Positions 10,506 through 22,067 of a stretch of 64,000 bases of DNA are shown piece by piece; position 1 is the stretch's first letter, and each line of letters starts with the position of its first letter. This DNA is from Hemicordylus capensis (taxonomy: Eukaryota > Chordata > Lepidosauria > Squamata > Cordylidae). The translations under genes and the position numbers were made by a program. The stretch lies in the NCBI RefSeq assembly GCF_027244095.1, contig NC_069661.1:121771501-121835500 (forward strand), in the 5' to 3' direction. The notes under the pieces were generated by a model. The model saw nothing but the letters and a program-made list of their open reading frames with translations. It made no database searches and had not been told where the DNA came from.

Positions 10506-12380
10506 TACATCAGTATCTTCCCTCACAGGTGAACCTCCAAATGTAGATGCCATGGGAACTGTCACTTTGGAAGAGTGGTAGCCAGGCAAGGACCTGTGAA
10601 ATGGAAAAGCATCTAGATACTCTCTCAGTCACTCTCTTCCTGAGTCACAAGTAGAGTCTGTTCCAGCTTCTACCCTTTATTCATCAATACCTCATGTTCC
10701 TGTCTCTCTGCAGACAGCCAGACGGCCTTCTGACATTCACAGAGGAAATGAAACCACTTCAGGAACACTTGTGTGGTAAAGTGGTGTGTAAACATGACAC
10801 ATAACTAAAATTATATTCCTTACCCCTGTTCCTTGCAAACCACTAGCAAGGCCTACAACCACAGCACCAACAAGCCATGGGAAGCCAGCTATTCTTCTGA
10901 GGGTTTGCCTCCTTTTTTCTTCCTGAGCCTTTCTGCAGCGTATTGCAGACAGGAATGTCACCAGTACAGCAGCAGCAACATATTCTGTCACAGGTCTTCA
11001 TTTAAAGTGATGACTCTTTTGATTTGGTCTCTGTCCATATGGTCAGCAGACACACACACACACACACACCTTTACCTGTTACTCACCTCAGATCTCTTTC
11101 CAGTGGGGTACAGATATGGGAGGAGGAGCAGTGGATTTCCCCCCACAATACCTCATTAAGGCTGAAGGTCTGCATCTTGGCCAGGGACTTGCCCCTTAAA
11201 GCAGGAGCAAAGGGTCCAAACAGCCCAAAGTCCAAAAAGTTCATTAAACAAAACATCCTCCTCACCCCTTCCCATTAGTGCTGCTGTGATAAGAAACCAA
11301 ACAATATTGCCACCTTGATGAGTGGCAGGAGAGATTGATATACTGATATATGGGGAGGGGAAATTCAGGATGACCTGACAATCAGTCAAAAGAACATGGG
11401 AGAGATGTGGAGTATGAGAAGAAGGGGGCAAAGCAAAACGAAGGGGATTCTGCAGAGATAGTTATCTGTCACTCACACATTGATTGACCATATCATTGCA
11501 CTGCCTTTGATGTATGGGGATGGGTTTCTTCTAGCCCTCCCCCTCATGAGTCTCTGGACACTACTGGACATCTTCTGTACTGAACCCAGTGCTGTTTCAC
11601 CAGGATACAATCCTACATTGGGCCCCACCCCTTTAATTGTAACCTGTATGACTGTTGCTTCATGGGTACTGTGCATGAGGTGCTGTGCATGGGTCTGGAG
11701 AGGACTTGTTGTAGGCTGGTCCCCTGTGAAAACCCCACCATGATTCCATCACCTGTGTGGTTAGGGAATTGCATTATGGAGTTGGAGGTCTAGGTTCTAG
11801 CTCTGGTTCTAGCCCTCAAACATCACTGCTGCAGGATGCCCACAAAGTGCACTTTACCTTACAAAGGTCACTTCAACATCTCCCTGTAGTGGAACTCAGA
11901 CTCAATCCCATGGTCCACTTCAGTGCTCTTTCTCAGTGAGCTACCAAGCAAGGAGTTCTTAGCACTGGCCCGTTGCTGAGCCAGTTGAGCCTATTAGGGC
12001 TTTCACATTTCCTGCATGACCCCTACAAAACCATGTTTCCCTCACATGGCCATGACTACATCTGTGTTCCATGGTATGTTCTAATGACCTGACTTGAACA
12101 CTTTTATTTTATTTTATTTTATTTTATTTATTTAACATATTAAATATTTCTGTGCCACCCTCCTTGGAAATATATTCCCAAGGAGGGTGGCACAGAAATC
12201 ACCAATATGGGGAAATTGCTGCCTATCCATGCTTTAATCCAGTGGTGAGTATGAGGCTGTTGATATTTAGCCTGGCACTTGAATCTTTAGGACTAGTTCA
12301 ACAAACTAACATCTAAGCAGATAAGCAAGAAGGACATTTCCCTTATCTTTCTTTTCTAAATTGCCTGTATTTGTTGGTGT
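10506..12380. other. Intergenic; short (CA)n and one small hairpin
   Basis: No gene was recognised. A (CA)n run lies at 11049-11069 and a T-rich (TTTTA)n tract near 12095-12132. A 22-bp-arm hairpin occurs at 12146-12199 and is listed separately. Confidence 0.45.
12146..12199. repeat. Perfect 22-bp inverted repeat, 10-bp loop
   Basis: 12146-12167 ('atttctgtgccaccctcctt' plus gg) is the exact reverse complement of 12178-12199. The position next to a (TTTTA)n tract suggests the remnant of two LINE tails in opposite orientation, or a small foldback insertion. It lies in intergenic DNA and is not next to a gene end. Confidence 0.75.
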
Positions 12381-12443
12381 TCTCTCTCTCACTCTCTCTC
12401 TCTCTCTCTCTCTCACTCTCTCTCTCTCTCTCTCTCTCGCTCT
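12381..12443 (+). repeat. (TC)n microsatellite
   Basis: An almost uninterrupted CT/TC dinucleotide tract, broken by 'ac' at about 12391 and 12415. Confidence 0.95.
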
Positions 12444-13375
12444 GGGCTTTAACAATATTTTTTTTTGTTAAAAACACTAGACTGGTGTAACTCAAGTTCA
12501 GATATTACTCCACCACATGCCCAGACATTCAAATAATTTACTAATCTATAATGGAGGATTACTGGATGAGGCTAGAAAGACAAAGCATACCTTACACCCA
12601 AATTATGATATCCGTTACAATCTTTCCAAAATCTACATTGGGAAAGTTTTAGTTATTTAGGGAGCTGGTGTGAAGTTACCTGTGCTTTTCTGTCTAGAGG
12701 AGATTTTAAACAGAACCCTCACAGCTTTGTATAAGGTGGGGCACTTGAACTCCCTTCAGTCCATAATTTCATGGCAGCCCCTATTTCTTTCAAGGTGGCC
12801 TTGTTCTCAGTACTAATGGTTAAATATTTGATTGTTTCTAGTCAAAGGTGATGGATAAGGGCTATGGATGAAGTACAATAAGTTTCCAAATATCCCCTAC
12901 CGCATATATGAAATGTCCATGCAGCTTGATGAAGAGCTCTGTTAAATCCTGCATATTCCTAGCTCAGAGGGCTTGCTAAAAGTTATCACCTATGCTGTAT
13001 CTCCATCCCAGGAACAATTAATCAAAGCTTTCTGAAATATGAAAGCAATAGAAAGGTTGATATGAGAGACCTCCTTAAATATCAAAAAGTAAAACTGAAA
13101 ATGCAGCACAAGTACTTATGAGTCATAATGACTTAGAGTCTTGTGGCATCTAAAAGAATGTTGAAAATCACACGATAAGATCCTTTATGGTTTTTGCTGC
13201 AGCATAATAAAATGGCGAGCCCTCTGGAATCTGTCAAAATAACTTGCTAGAATCAGAGACCAAATATTAACATATTGCAAATAAAAAATAAGTGTCCTTT
13301 AAGTCTTCTCTGGAAGACATTTTATACCCATCTGTTATTGTTGTTTGCATGAAGATTGTAGGATCAGTCTGATAT

Positions 13376-13391
13376 AGACAGACAGACAGAC

Positions 13392-13432
<41 letters not shown>
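13376..13432 (+). repeat. (GACA)n(GATA)n microsatellite
   Basis: A compound tetranucleotide tract: about four GACA units followed by about ten GATA units. Confidence 0.95.
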
Positions 13433-13602
13433 TAAAACTTAGCTATTTCCATCTTTACAACTTCGGGTAACAAAAGAATAGCAAGCATTGTGTTTTTTGT
13501 TTGTTTTTAAATCTGCCATACCCATGTTCTTTTTTGTATTTCATTTATAGTCTAGTAACCATGTTACTCAGAAGGAAGCTTCATTCATTTTAGTGAGAGT
13601 TC

Positions 13603-13687
13603 CTCAATCCTATACTCACTGATTTGGGAGTAAGTTCTAATGAACCCAATGAGACTTACTTCTGAGTAAATATGCATAGGATTGCCC
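13603..13687. mobile_element. Small palindromic MITE ('caatcctat...ataggattg')
   Basis: The left part ('caatcctatactcact', 'gggagtaagt') mirrors the right part ('acttacttctgagtaa', 'gcataggattg'). A partial second copy follows at about 13702-13770. Similar degraded pieces lie near 19284-19352 and 60720-60785. These are an old dispersed palindromic family. Confidence 0.6.
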
Positions 13688-14386
13688 TGCTGCCTAGGGT
13701 CAGGATACAACCTTATGCATGTTTACTCAAAAGTAAGTCTCATCTCTCCAGTCAATATTAGTGAGACTTAGAAAATCTTTAATTTCCACTGAATTGTGCT
13801 AAGCATTTGTATCAATAAAACACATTCCACTTAAAAAAAAAACATTTTAATGTTGCATTCCTCAAAATATGGATTTAAGATTTCTTGAGCTGGAAGTTCA
13901 TCTAAGAGCTCTTCCAATGACTAAAGGTCAGGTACAAAGGCCAAAACAGAAAGTTTGTATTTTTAAAAAAGTAATTATACATGTTTACATCTGTTTAAGA
14001 AATTATAGGTGTTCACATCCGTTTAAGAAATGATAGGTGTCACATCATTTCTGAGAGAGTTTAATGTAACAGAAGTGACTTGCTAGTATATTTGAAAATT
14101 ACGATCATTATTATAAATATCTTGCCATTTTCTGAATAGAGAGATGGTTAGCTTTGCCTTACTATTACTCTCATTCTCTTAATAGGTCATGAATGGTACT
14201 AAGAAGAAAGTGCCTTTCAAAAAGGGCTATTTCAGGTACAGGAAAGCATTTCTGCCACAGAGGTACTGTAGCAGGACCTGTGAGGAGACAAACACCTTTG
14301 CCTGGTTAAGCATCAGAGTGGCATGGTATACAGCCCTGATCCTTGCATGTTCACACAGAAGAAAGTCCTACTGTGTTCAGTAGGGC

Positions 14387-14532
14387 CAGGGCTGTCCTTA
14401 GAGAGCCCAGGTGGGGTGCCGGGCCCAGGGCAAATTAGCCAGTGCAGGGCCCTTCCAGTTAATTCTAATGGAGGTTGAAAGAGTGGGGGTGGAGACGGTC
14501 ACCCTGCTTACCATGCCCTAAAGACAGCCCTG
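14387..14532. mobile_element. hAT MITE with perfect 8-bp target duplication
   Basis: Ends are CAGGGCTGTCCTTAG on the left and the near-complement ending CTAAAGACAGCCCTG on the right. Flanks are identical 8-mers AGTAGGGC (14379-14386 and 14533-14540). At 146 bp it is too short to code. It shares its terminal motif with the 673-bp element at 43514-44186. It lies about 850 bp downstream of the DRD5 stop codon. Confidence 0.85.
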
Positions 14533-15385
14533 AGTAGGGCTTGCTCCCCAGATATGTATGAATAGGAGTGCAGATAAGAGCCGTTCAACAGCCACCTCTG
14601 GGAGAGGGTGGTTCTCTCTCTGGCTGGAGCTTTTCAAACAGAAGCTGAGTAGCTATATGTTGGGCGGGGGTCTCAAGCTCTGTATTTCTACACTGAGGGG
14701 GGGGGACCGGATGGGTAGAAGACCTTCTCCTCCAGATCTGTGATGTCTTGGTTTCATCCTAAAGAATATAAGTGGCGGGGGGGAGTTCTCCCACCAGCAA
14801 AAGCCCCGCCAAAAGGAATCGACGTGTGTAGGCACATTCATTCCCGAGGCAGGAGAGCTTCTCTCAAACTGTGACTCAGACCGTCCTTAGCTTAGCAGCC
14901 AGACAATTATTATCCATATAATAGCTTGCGTTTAATATCCACAGTCCAGCTTTCTATCAGTATAACTCAGGTTGGCTTGGCTACCAGAAAACATCGCAGG
15001 AGTGTTCGACCGAAACAGAAACACAGAGGAAAATCCGGGCTAGAGCGGAGCCACCGTCCACCCCGCGCCCGCCCGCCCGCCCCCGTCCCGAAGTAGAATC
15101 CAAAGTCCACGATCGATCAAGTTGTCCGAGAAAACGTGTTTTTTTGGGGGGGGGGCGTTTCATGTCCTTTCAGTTGGTACACTTTTGGCAAGCACTGGCG
15201 CTAACCCGGTCTGTTTCACCATACCACACGGCCGCTTGGACTGAAATATTTTCTACGCTGAGAGTTCACTAATAGTTCATCAACTTTCAGGGTAGGGTTT
15301 AAACACGCACACACCCGGCCACCATCACCACCACAACTGCAGTTCCCCCCAAATCTAAGGGTCGTCGTGGGTTGAGTGTCGCAGT

Positions 15386-16945
15386 TTACAGCAGATAATT
15401 GTGGGTGAAGGGGGTTATTTTGTCCAGCGAGATGTCCCCTTCGCAGTCCAGCTCGCAGATCTCATGGTCCGTGGCGATCTCCTGGTCGGGCGAGATCTGG
15501 GACATCCTGTCGAAAGGGTCCTCTTCTCTACAGCCCACCGCGTTGGGGATCATGTTGACATAGGCAGTGGCGATCTCCTTGTGGAAGAGGGTGTCCTGGT
15601 TGTACGAGATGAGCTCGTTGCTGATGTTGGCCGTCTCCACCGGCGTGCTGGAGCAATGCTGGCGGCAGCCCAAGAGGTTGGAGAAGACCTTTCGGAAGTC
15701 GGCGTTGAAGGCGTAGATGATGGGATTGAGGGAAGAGTTGGCCCAGCCGAACCAGACAAAGATGTTGAAGGTAGTGTCGCTGACGCAGGGCAGGCCGGCC
15801 TCCGGGTCGTCGGGGGGGCTCTCGCAGAAGGGCACCATGCAGTTCAGGATGAAGAAAGGCAGCCAGCAGCACACAAAGACCCCCATGATGACGGAGAGGG
15901 TCTTGAGGACTTTGGTTTCCTTGCGGATGGAGGATCTGAGGCCGGAGTGGTGGTGGTGGTGGTGATGGAGGGAGCAGTCCAAGTGCTTGCTGCTGCGGCA
16001 GTTCTGGGCGTGCTCGGCAGCCCTCTCCAGGGAGGAGATGCGACGGATCTGCACCTGTGCGATCCGATAGATCCGCGTGTAGGTGACGATCATGATGGCC
16101 ACAGGGATGTAAAAGCTGATCAAGGAGGAGGAGATGGCATAGGTCCGGTTCAGGCTGGAATCGCAGCGCTCGGTGGCCTCTTCCCGCGCAGTGGCATTGC
16201 TGTTACTGCCTCCGTCTCTCCGCGTCCTCCATGCGCTGCCAAAACCTTCCGTCCAAGATGAGACGGTGCCTGAGTTGGGGCCAGAGGCCAAAGACGCGGC
16301 GGCGTGGAGATCCCCGCCCTTGTGCCAGTTGAGTTGGACGGGGATGAAGGAGATGAGGACCGAGAGCGCCCAGGCCACGCCGATCATCACCAAAGCCACC
16401 CTCTGGGTCATCTTCCTCTCGTACCTGAAGGGGCTGGAGATGGCCCAGTACCTGTCCACGCTGATGACGCACAGGTTGAGGATGGAGGCGGTGGAGCACA
16501 TGATGTCGAAGGCCACCCAGATGTCACAGAACGCCCCGAAGGGCCAGTAACCCGCCACCTCGGCCGCCGCCTTCCAGGGCATGACCAGCAGCGCCACCAG
16601 CAGATCCGAGACGGCTAAGGAGACGATGAAGATATTGGTGACTTTCGCCCGCAGGTGCCGGGAGCCCATGATGGCCACGCACACCAGCACGTTCCCCAGG
16701 AGGGTCCACACGACCAGCAGCGACAGGAGGCTGCCCGACGCCACCACTTGCGCCACTGAAGGAGCTTCGGCACCGGGCCCGGGCCCAGGGCCCCCCGAGC
16801 CCGCCTCGGCCCTGGCCTCAGAGCCCTGTGCAGGCGGCAGCAGCCCGCGCGTCGGCAGCGTCGGGGGCCCGCCACCAGGCTGCTGCTCCTGCTGCTGCTG
16901 CTGCCACAGCAGGGTCTCGTTCTTACTCCAGAGCAAGTGCAGCAT
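15386..16945 (-). CDS. DRD5: Dopamine receptor D5 (D1B), single coding exon
   Basis: Class A GPCR of 519 residues that binds dopamine at the plasma membrane and couples to Gs/Golf to raise cAMP. Visible landmarks: TM1 from about 68 with GN at 84-85; TM2 with LAVSD (110-114); C140 and C261, the expected disulfide pair; D147 in TM3, which binds the amine; DRY at 164-166; TM5 serines 272-274 and 277 for the catechol; CWLPFF in TM6 (360-365); NPIIY in TM7 (407-411); C427 and C431, likely palmitoylated. The C-terminus ISLDKITPF and the long tail fit DRD5 better than DRD1. The open frame extends 78 bp further upstream, but only from a GTG; the ATG at 16945 (-3 is G) opens with MLHLLW and an N-glycosylation site (NET, 9-11), so it is chosen. 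Unusual: a Gln-rich N-terminus (15-22), a long second extracellular loop, and seven consecutive His (327-333) in the third intracellular loop. The length exceeds human DRD5 (477 aa). Confidence 0.97.
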   Translation of the reverse strand: MLHLLWSKNETLLWQQQQQEQQPGGGPPTLPTRGLLPPAQGSEARAEAGSGGPGPGPGAEAPSVAQVVASGSLLSLLVVWTLLGNVLVCVAIMGSRHLRAKVTNIFIVSLAVSDLLVALLVMPWKAAAEVAGYWPFGAFCDIWVAFDIMCSTASILNLCVISVDRYWAISSPFRYERKMTQRVALVMIGVAWALSVLISFIPVQLNWHKGGDLHAAASLASGPNSGTVSSWTEGFGSAWRTRRDGGSNSNATAREEATERCDSSLNRTYAISSSLISFYIPVAIMIVTYTRIYRIAQVQIRRISSLERAAEHAQNCRSSKHLDCSLHHHHHHHSGLRSSIRKETKVLKTLSVIMGVFVCCWLPFFILNCMVPFCESPPDDPEAGLPCVSDTTFNIFVWFGWANSSLNPIIYAFNADFRKVFSNLLGCRQHCSSTPVETANISNELISYNQDTLFHKEIATAYVNMIPNAVGCREEDPFDRMSQISPDQEIATDHEICELDCEGDISLDKITPFTHNYLL

Positions 16946-17760
16946 GGCCGGCAGCGGCGGATCCCCCCGCCGCCGCCGCCTCCTCCCGCTGCTGCTGGAT
17001 GGAGCGCAGCCGAGAGGGCGCACCGGGCCACAGACGCGTCTTCCTTCTCCGAGCGCCCGCCGCTTGGCCCCATTGGTGCCCCCAGGCAGGCGAGTCGGTC
17101 AGAGCCTCAGAGCGCAACTGCTGCTGCTTGCCCGGCGCTGCGGACCTCCCGCCTGGGGTGCCCTGCTGCTGCTGCTGCTGCCGCCCTGCTCTTCCTGCGC
17201 CGCTCGCCCTCCTCCTCCTCCTCCTGCGCGCATTACGACGACGCCCTCGTGGAGCCTCCCCTTCCCGCCCCTCGCCGAGCCCCGAGTCCCTCCAGCCTCC
17301 ACGGTGGCCTCAGTAACAGGTCGGCGCTCCGGCTGGCAGCCGCGGGTTCCCTTCGAGGTCGGGAGCGAGGGGTCCTTCGATGTCGCCGCCGGCGCTGAAC
17401 TGTGAGCAGCAGCCCCCTGGAGGTCCCCTTGAGGCGGGGATGGGGACCCTTGGCGCCGGCTGCGGCTGCCGCCACCAATGAGCTGCCGCCTCCGGCTTCG
17501 GCTGCTTCGGCGCCTGACTTGCCTGCTCGCGCCGTCCACTGCTCTCGGAGGACGCCCGTCGTTCTCCCAACCGACTTCCTTGACGCTTGCCTTGATGCAG
17601 CGTCTCCTCGCCTCCCATTCCGCTCTTTTCCAGAGTTACTGTGGTGTGTCCGCCAGTTCAGCGTGCGAGCATGCTCGGTGCCACCGCCGGCACGCCAATC
17701 GCAGCTGCTCGACATTCAGAAGGGGCCCCCTGTACTCCGGGCATCCCTAAGACTGGCTTG
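16946..17760 (-). promoter_or_regulatory. GC-rich 5' flank / probable CpG-island promoter of DRD5
   Basis: The sequence upstream of the DRD5 start is strongly GC- and CpG-rich, in contrast to the AT-rich surroundings, and has CTG/CAG and CCT runs (about 17161-17225). No TATA box was identified. It should contain the 5' UTR and promoter, but no transcription start can be placed from sequence alone. Confidence 0.6.
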
Positions 17761-18433
17761 GGGCGCGCGGGGTGGGAGCCTGAGAGAGCGCGGGACAGTC
17801 AGAACAGGGATAGCGGGATGCTGCGCCAATAAGAACCTTCCTTTCTTTCAGAAACGGCGGGAAGCCGCCGCTTTCTGAAGGATCCCATTCCACACTTTTC
17901 AGTCACTTTCAAAGACAAAGAACTCAAACCCTTGAACGTCAACTCAGAGCTTCAACGTGTGGAAACAGAGGTGCTCCAGCCTCAAGTTTGCCTAGAAATG
18001 TCCTCCTCTATGTCCCACCACCTACTCCCATCCCACTGCTGCTGGTGAGGAAAATGCACTTTGTACATGTGCAGCCTCAGCTATCTGTCTACTCAGAATG
18101 ACAGTGTGCAGATAGGGAGCTGAAACAAAATGTTGCACTATATGCCTCTCCTGTCCCTAACAGGAGTCCACCTGCTCAAGGCTCCAGAGAGACAAGAAGG
18201 TGAACCTTTGCCTTGCAAAGTTGTTCAGAGCGAGGGAATGCGCCTTTTTTCTTTCTTTCCTGTCATCTTGAAACGTTCCCCCACTGTGCTCAGGTTTGGG
18301 GCTGGGTTCATCACACCACACCACATGCTGACCCCTGAAGTGCCAACCTGAAGTATCGGGGTTCTGAAGTATCTGCCTTCTCCTGGCACAACAGCAGTGA
18401 TAACAAAGGTGGAAATTGGCTCAGACGAGCAAG
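17761..18433. other. Intergenic, no feature recognised
   Basis: This is the far 5' flank of DRD5. GC content drops after about 17880 and no gene or repeat was recognised. Confidence 0.4.
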
Positions 18434-18600
18434 CAGGGGTGTAGGTAGGGGAGAGGGGGCCGTGTTCATTCCTCTCTCTGGTGGCCCCCCAGAGTGAGGG
18501 AGATAATGAAGAAAATAGGGAGGGGTGGAGCTGGAGGGCCCTCAGGAGCTGGGGGCCCATGTTCTTCAAACACTTTTGCTCAATGATAGCTACGCCCCTG
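18434..18600. mobile_element. hAT MITE with near-perfect 8-bp target duplication
   Basis: Ends are CAGGGGTGTAGGTAG and CTACGCCCCTG in inverted orientation. Flanking 8-mers are CGAGCAAG (18426-18433) and CGTGCAAG (18601-18608), 7 of 8 identical. The interior is GC-rich ('gggggcc', 'ggggccc') and non-coding. Confidence 0.8.
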
Positions 18601-18737
18601 CGTGCAAGTACTTCTGTGATCAAGATGGTGAATAGATATCAAGAGAAATAGAAATGTAGAAATGTATTAAATAAATAAAGAGAGAGAGAGAGAGTTGCGG
18701 TTTGACAGTGGGGTGGCTAAGGAATAATTGGAAAGCT

Positions 18738-18998
18738 TTGTGAAGTGAATTGGTGGTAAGGTGTGCCGTCAAGTGAATTTTGACTCCTGGCGCCCACACA
18801 GCCTTGTGGTTTTCTTCTGTAGAATACAGGAGTGGTGTACCATTGCCTCATCCTGCGCAGTATGAGATGATGCCTTGCAGAATCTTCCTATATCACTGCT
18901 GCCTGATAAAGTAGCAGTGGGGACTCGAACTAATAACCTTCTGCTTCTAAGTCAAGCATTTCCCCACTGTGCCAATTAAGGTACCAAGCACCAAAGCT
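18738..18998 (-). repeat. Sauria-type tRNA-derived SINE
   Basis: On the minus strand the order is a tRNA-like head ('cagtggggaaatgcttgac', B-box-like 'gttcgagtcccc'), a conserved body ('atcatctcatactgcgcagg') and a 3' end 'gagtcaaaattcacttgacg' that resembles a BovB LINE tail. Copies at 21338, 22068 and 50428 share the layout. The tRNA-like part is decayed and is not a tRNA gene. Confidence 0.8.
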
Positions 18999-20291
18999 GA
19001 CCTACTGGGAGATGTTGAATGTTCTAAGCATCATACATGCCACTTGCTGTTCTTGTTGCTAAGTGATTGGTTGATGTAGGCCAAATTAATCCATGCCTTA
19101 AAAAGAGTGAGAAGACAATGTTGTTGCATGCCATTTTTAAAAACCTTTAAAAATCTGTGAAACACCTGAATCTTATATCTACAGATCTATGAATTACCTG
19201 TATATTGAAAAACTCTCCAGACTTCCTTCTTGAAAAATGATTCATTGTAAATATTTGTTATACTAAATATGCAATTTTATGTACGCTTACCTAGGAATAA
19301 GCCCCATTGATCATAATAGTATTTCCAGGAAACATGAATAGGATTGTGCTGTAAATCTTTTTTCTTGTATATTCAGTTTTCCCTGGTCCTTTCAGTAGTA
19401 CTACTGCAAATATCTACATACCACTTTTCAACAAATGTTCTCAAAGTAGTTTACATAGAAAAATAAATAACAGATAACATGGTTCCCTGTCCCAAAAGGG
19501 CTCACCTCACAACCCTGAATAAACCCCTAAATTTCTTCTCACTCTGGCTTATTCAATGCATTGGTTTAGTGGGGAGCTGTGAGTAATGAAACAAACAGCT
19601 GGAACACAATTTATAGAAAACATAATGAATCTGGCCAAACACAAGTGAGAGCTCATCTTAGAGCCTAATTTGTGGTGATGGTGGAATCAAACAAGCAACA
19701 TTTCCCCAAATCATCATTACATCATGTGTAGTTGGATGAGTTTTAATTTCTGAGAAAATGGACGAGATGTTTTGAGAAGAGAGGACTATCACCTCTCTGT
19801 TCAGTCCTGCCCCTCCTGTCTCATATTACTGAGCAAGAATGGGCTGGGACCAGGAAACTCTAATTTTTTCTTTACAAGAGGGAGTCATCCTGAACTCCTG
19901 GTCATCTTGCAGGAGGCGAGCATATTTGATTGCTTAGTCTGAGCCATGTTACCCAGTAGAGTGCCTTTCCTTGCCTCCATAAACTGGTACCTCACCACTC
20001 TCTGTCCACCACCATGTCCTCTACCACTGATTCTTCAGATCTTCAACTATACAACAATCTCTTGACCCTAGCATGCCATGACTACAATTTTGTATCTGGC
20101 CCTTGTTATCCTTGCCTCCCCAATCTGGCACTTAACCCCACCCTGTCTTGACCCTGTCTGCTGCCTCTGCCCTTTTGATCTTCATCCACCTGCGCCACAA
20201 TCAGACTCCACTAGCTGCAAACTGGTATGGTATGGACTGGAGCTGACAAATTGATTATCTGGATCAATTTCAGTTTGGCCTCCAACCTAAG
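18999..20291. other. Intergenic with one LINE 3' tail
   Basis: About 19418-19512, read on the minus strand, matches the 3' end common to squamate LINEs (a polymorphic 'ggtttacat' / 'taccactttt' pair and 'ggctccctgtcccaa'-like text). A degraded copy of the 'aggattg' palindromic MITE lies near 19284-19352. No gene is visible. Confidence 0.45.
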
Positions 20292-20656
20292 CCCTATTCA
20301 GACATTATGGAGCAGTCCCACGCTCACGCTTACAACTTGAAAAGCAGAGAGGAAGTCCTGCCCCATTGCTGTCACTCACCGCCTGAACCCAGCATTCATG
20401 CTTACTGCGCTGTTTGTCTGAAAAGGAAAGTGGTGTAACCATGACGGCCAGTGTTTCCATGAGCAGCAACTTCAATCCCTCAAGGATTACTGCTCACAGA
20501 AACACTGGCCATCATGCTTGCGGTGCTTTCAAACAGCACAGTAAGCATGAACTCTGGGCTCAAGGGGATGCATGACAGTGGTGGGGCGGGACTTCCTCCC
20601 CACTTTTCAAGTGTTAAGTGTGAATGCAGGAGTGCTCCATAATGTCTGAATACGGT
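20292..20656. mobile_element. Foldback element, ~170-bp arms
   Basis: The left arm starts TATTCAGACATTATGGAGCA and runs to about 20470. The right arm is its diverged reverse complement, about 20485-20655, ending TGCTCCATAATGTCTGAATA. Inner matches include 'ttcatgcttactg' and 'ggccagtgtttc'. Target duplication was not resolved. Confidence 0.7.
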
Positions 20657-21139
20657 AGGAATGTGCTCAAAGGAGGAGGACCATAGTTGCCACACATGCA
20701 CAGAGGCCATATGTATGCCAGCACCACACAGGGCAACTGGGAGATGCCCTGCTGGTGCACAGTCATAGCTGGGGGAGTGCCATGATTATGGAAGTGGTGG
20801 TGAGCAGAGGAGGAGCAGGTATGGACCTGCTCTCCTCCGTGTTAAAGGGGCTGTGTAGGCCCTCGATTCTAAAAGGATTGTGCTACAATTAGATGCCAAA
20901 ACATGTCTTGAGCACATCCTTGGAACAGGGCTCCTGATTTGGCAGTGAAATGGCTTTGGTCACCCTGATAGCTGAGAAGCTGGGGAGGTGGTGGTGGTGG
21001 TAACAGAATCCTGTTAATTCTTCTGAACCTCTCAGTGGCTTTTGATACCATCAGCCATGTTATTATGCTGAATCAGGACTGGATTATGACCTGCTGAGGC
21101 CCTAAACTATATTAAGTTTAAAAGGCCCCATAGCCTTAC

Positions 21140-21152
21140 AAAACTCATCATC

Positions 21153-21183
<31 letters not shown>

Positions 21184-21184
21184 T
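21140..21184 (+). repeat. (ATC)n microsatellite
   Basis: About eleven ATC/TCA units with one break near 21152. Confidence 0.9.
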
Positions 21185-21337
21185 AACAAAAAGGACAATG
21201 AAAATAGAAATAAAGCTTTATTTTTGCTTGACAAGGATGCAATTAAAAAAACTAATTAACGAAACATATCTTGCAATAAGCCTATTTGCATTAGAAATAT
21301 CTTTAAATGAAAATACACTTTCTTTCTTTCTTTATTA

Positions 21338-21562
21338 AAGTTGTGCAGTGTTGACTCCTGGTGGCCAAAGAGCCCTGTAGTTTTCTTTGGTAGAATACAG
21401 GAGGGGTTTACCATTGGTATTTCCTGTGCAGTATGTGATGATGCCATTCAGCATCTTCCTATATAGCTGCTGCCTGATATAGGTGTTTATACCAGCGGGG
21501 AGTCGAACCAGCAACCTCTTGTTCCCTGGGCAAGTTACTTCCCTGCTGCGCCATTAGGTTTA
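21338..21562 (-). repeat. Sauria-type tRNA-derived SINE
   Basis: Same family as 18738-18998. The minus strand shows a tRNA-like head with 'ggttcgactccccg', the body 'ggcatcatcacatactg' and the BovB-like end. It ends next to a (TTTC) stretch at about 21320. Confidence 0.8.
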
Positions 21563-22067
21563 TTTAGCTTTACATAAATCGAGTACTCTGCTGGATTGGT
21601 TGTCCAAGATGGGGATTGGCGGGGGGCGGGGGGTGTTCTTCATTGGGTTCCATTCTTATCTGGATAGCTGTTTCCAGAAAGTGGTGCTGGGAGACATTGT
21701 TCTGCCCTCCCCTCCAGTAATAACTATATTTCTAGGATGCTGCAGAATTGGTCCTTCATGCTGTTTTGAAAATGTATGTCTCTTGCCTTTACAGATTGAA
21801 GTTCAAGACACCACTTTGCCATTCATAAAGACAGCCTCCAAGACAGCTTTTAAAAGATCGACAGCATTCAAAGACTGATGAATTCAACAACTATAAATAT
21901 CCATACAAAGTTTGCTATCAGATAAGTTATTAAAAAAGGACATTTGCATTTCCAAGACTAAGGGCCAAACTAGATGTTCACGACAACCATGTGTATGTTA
22001 AACATTTACATTTAAAGCAGGGGTGGGAAGTCTACTCTTTATACAAAGGAAGAGCATGTTGATTGTT

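Noticed and set aside
15401-16261. Long plus-strand open frame of 286 codons over DRD5
   Set aside because: It is antisense to the conserved receptor and exists because the GC-rich codons lack stops. It has no recognisable domain.
16946-17023. 26-codon N-terminal extension of DRD5
   Set aside because: It begins at GTG, is Arg/Ser-rich and lies in the GC-rich leader. The ATG at 16945 fits the family better.
17099-17878. Several open frames upstream of DRD5
   Set aside because: Products of high GC content in the leader region. They are repetitive in composition and show no domain.
18900-18990. tRNA-like segment
   Set aside because: It is the decayed head of a SINE: no complete cloverleaf, and the sequence continues into the SINE body.
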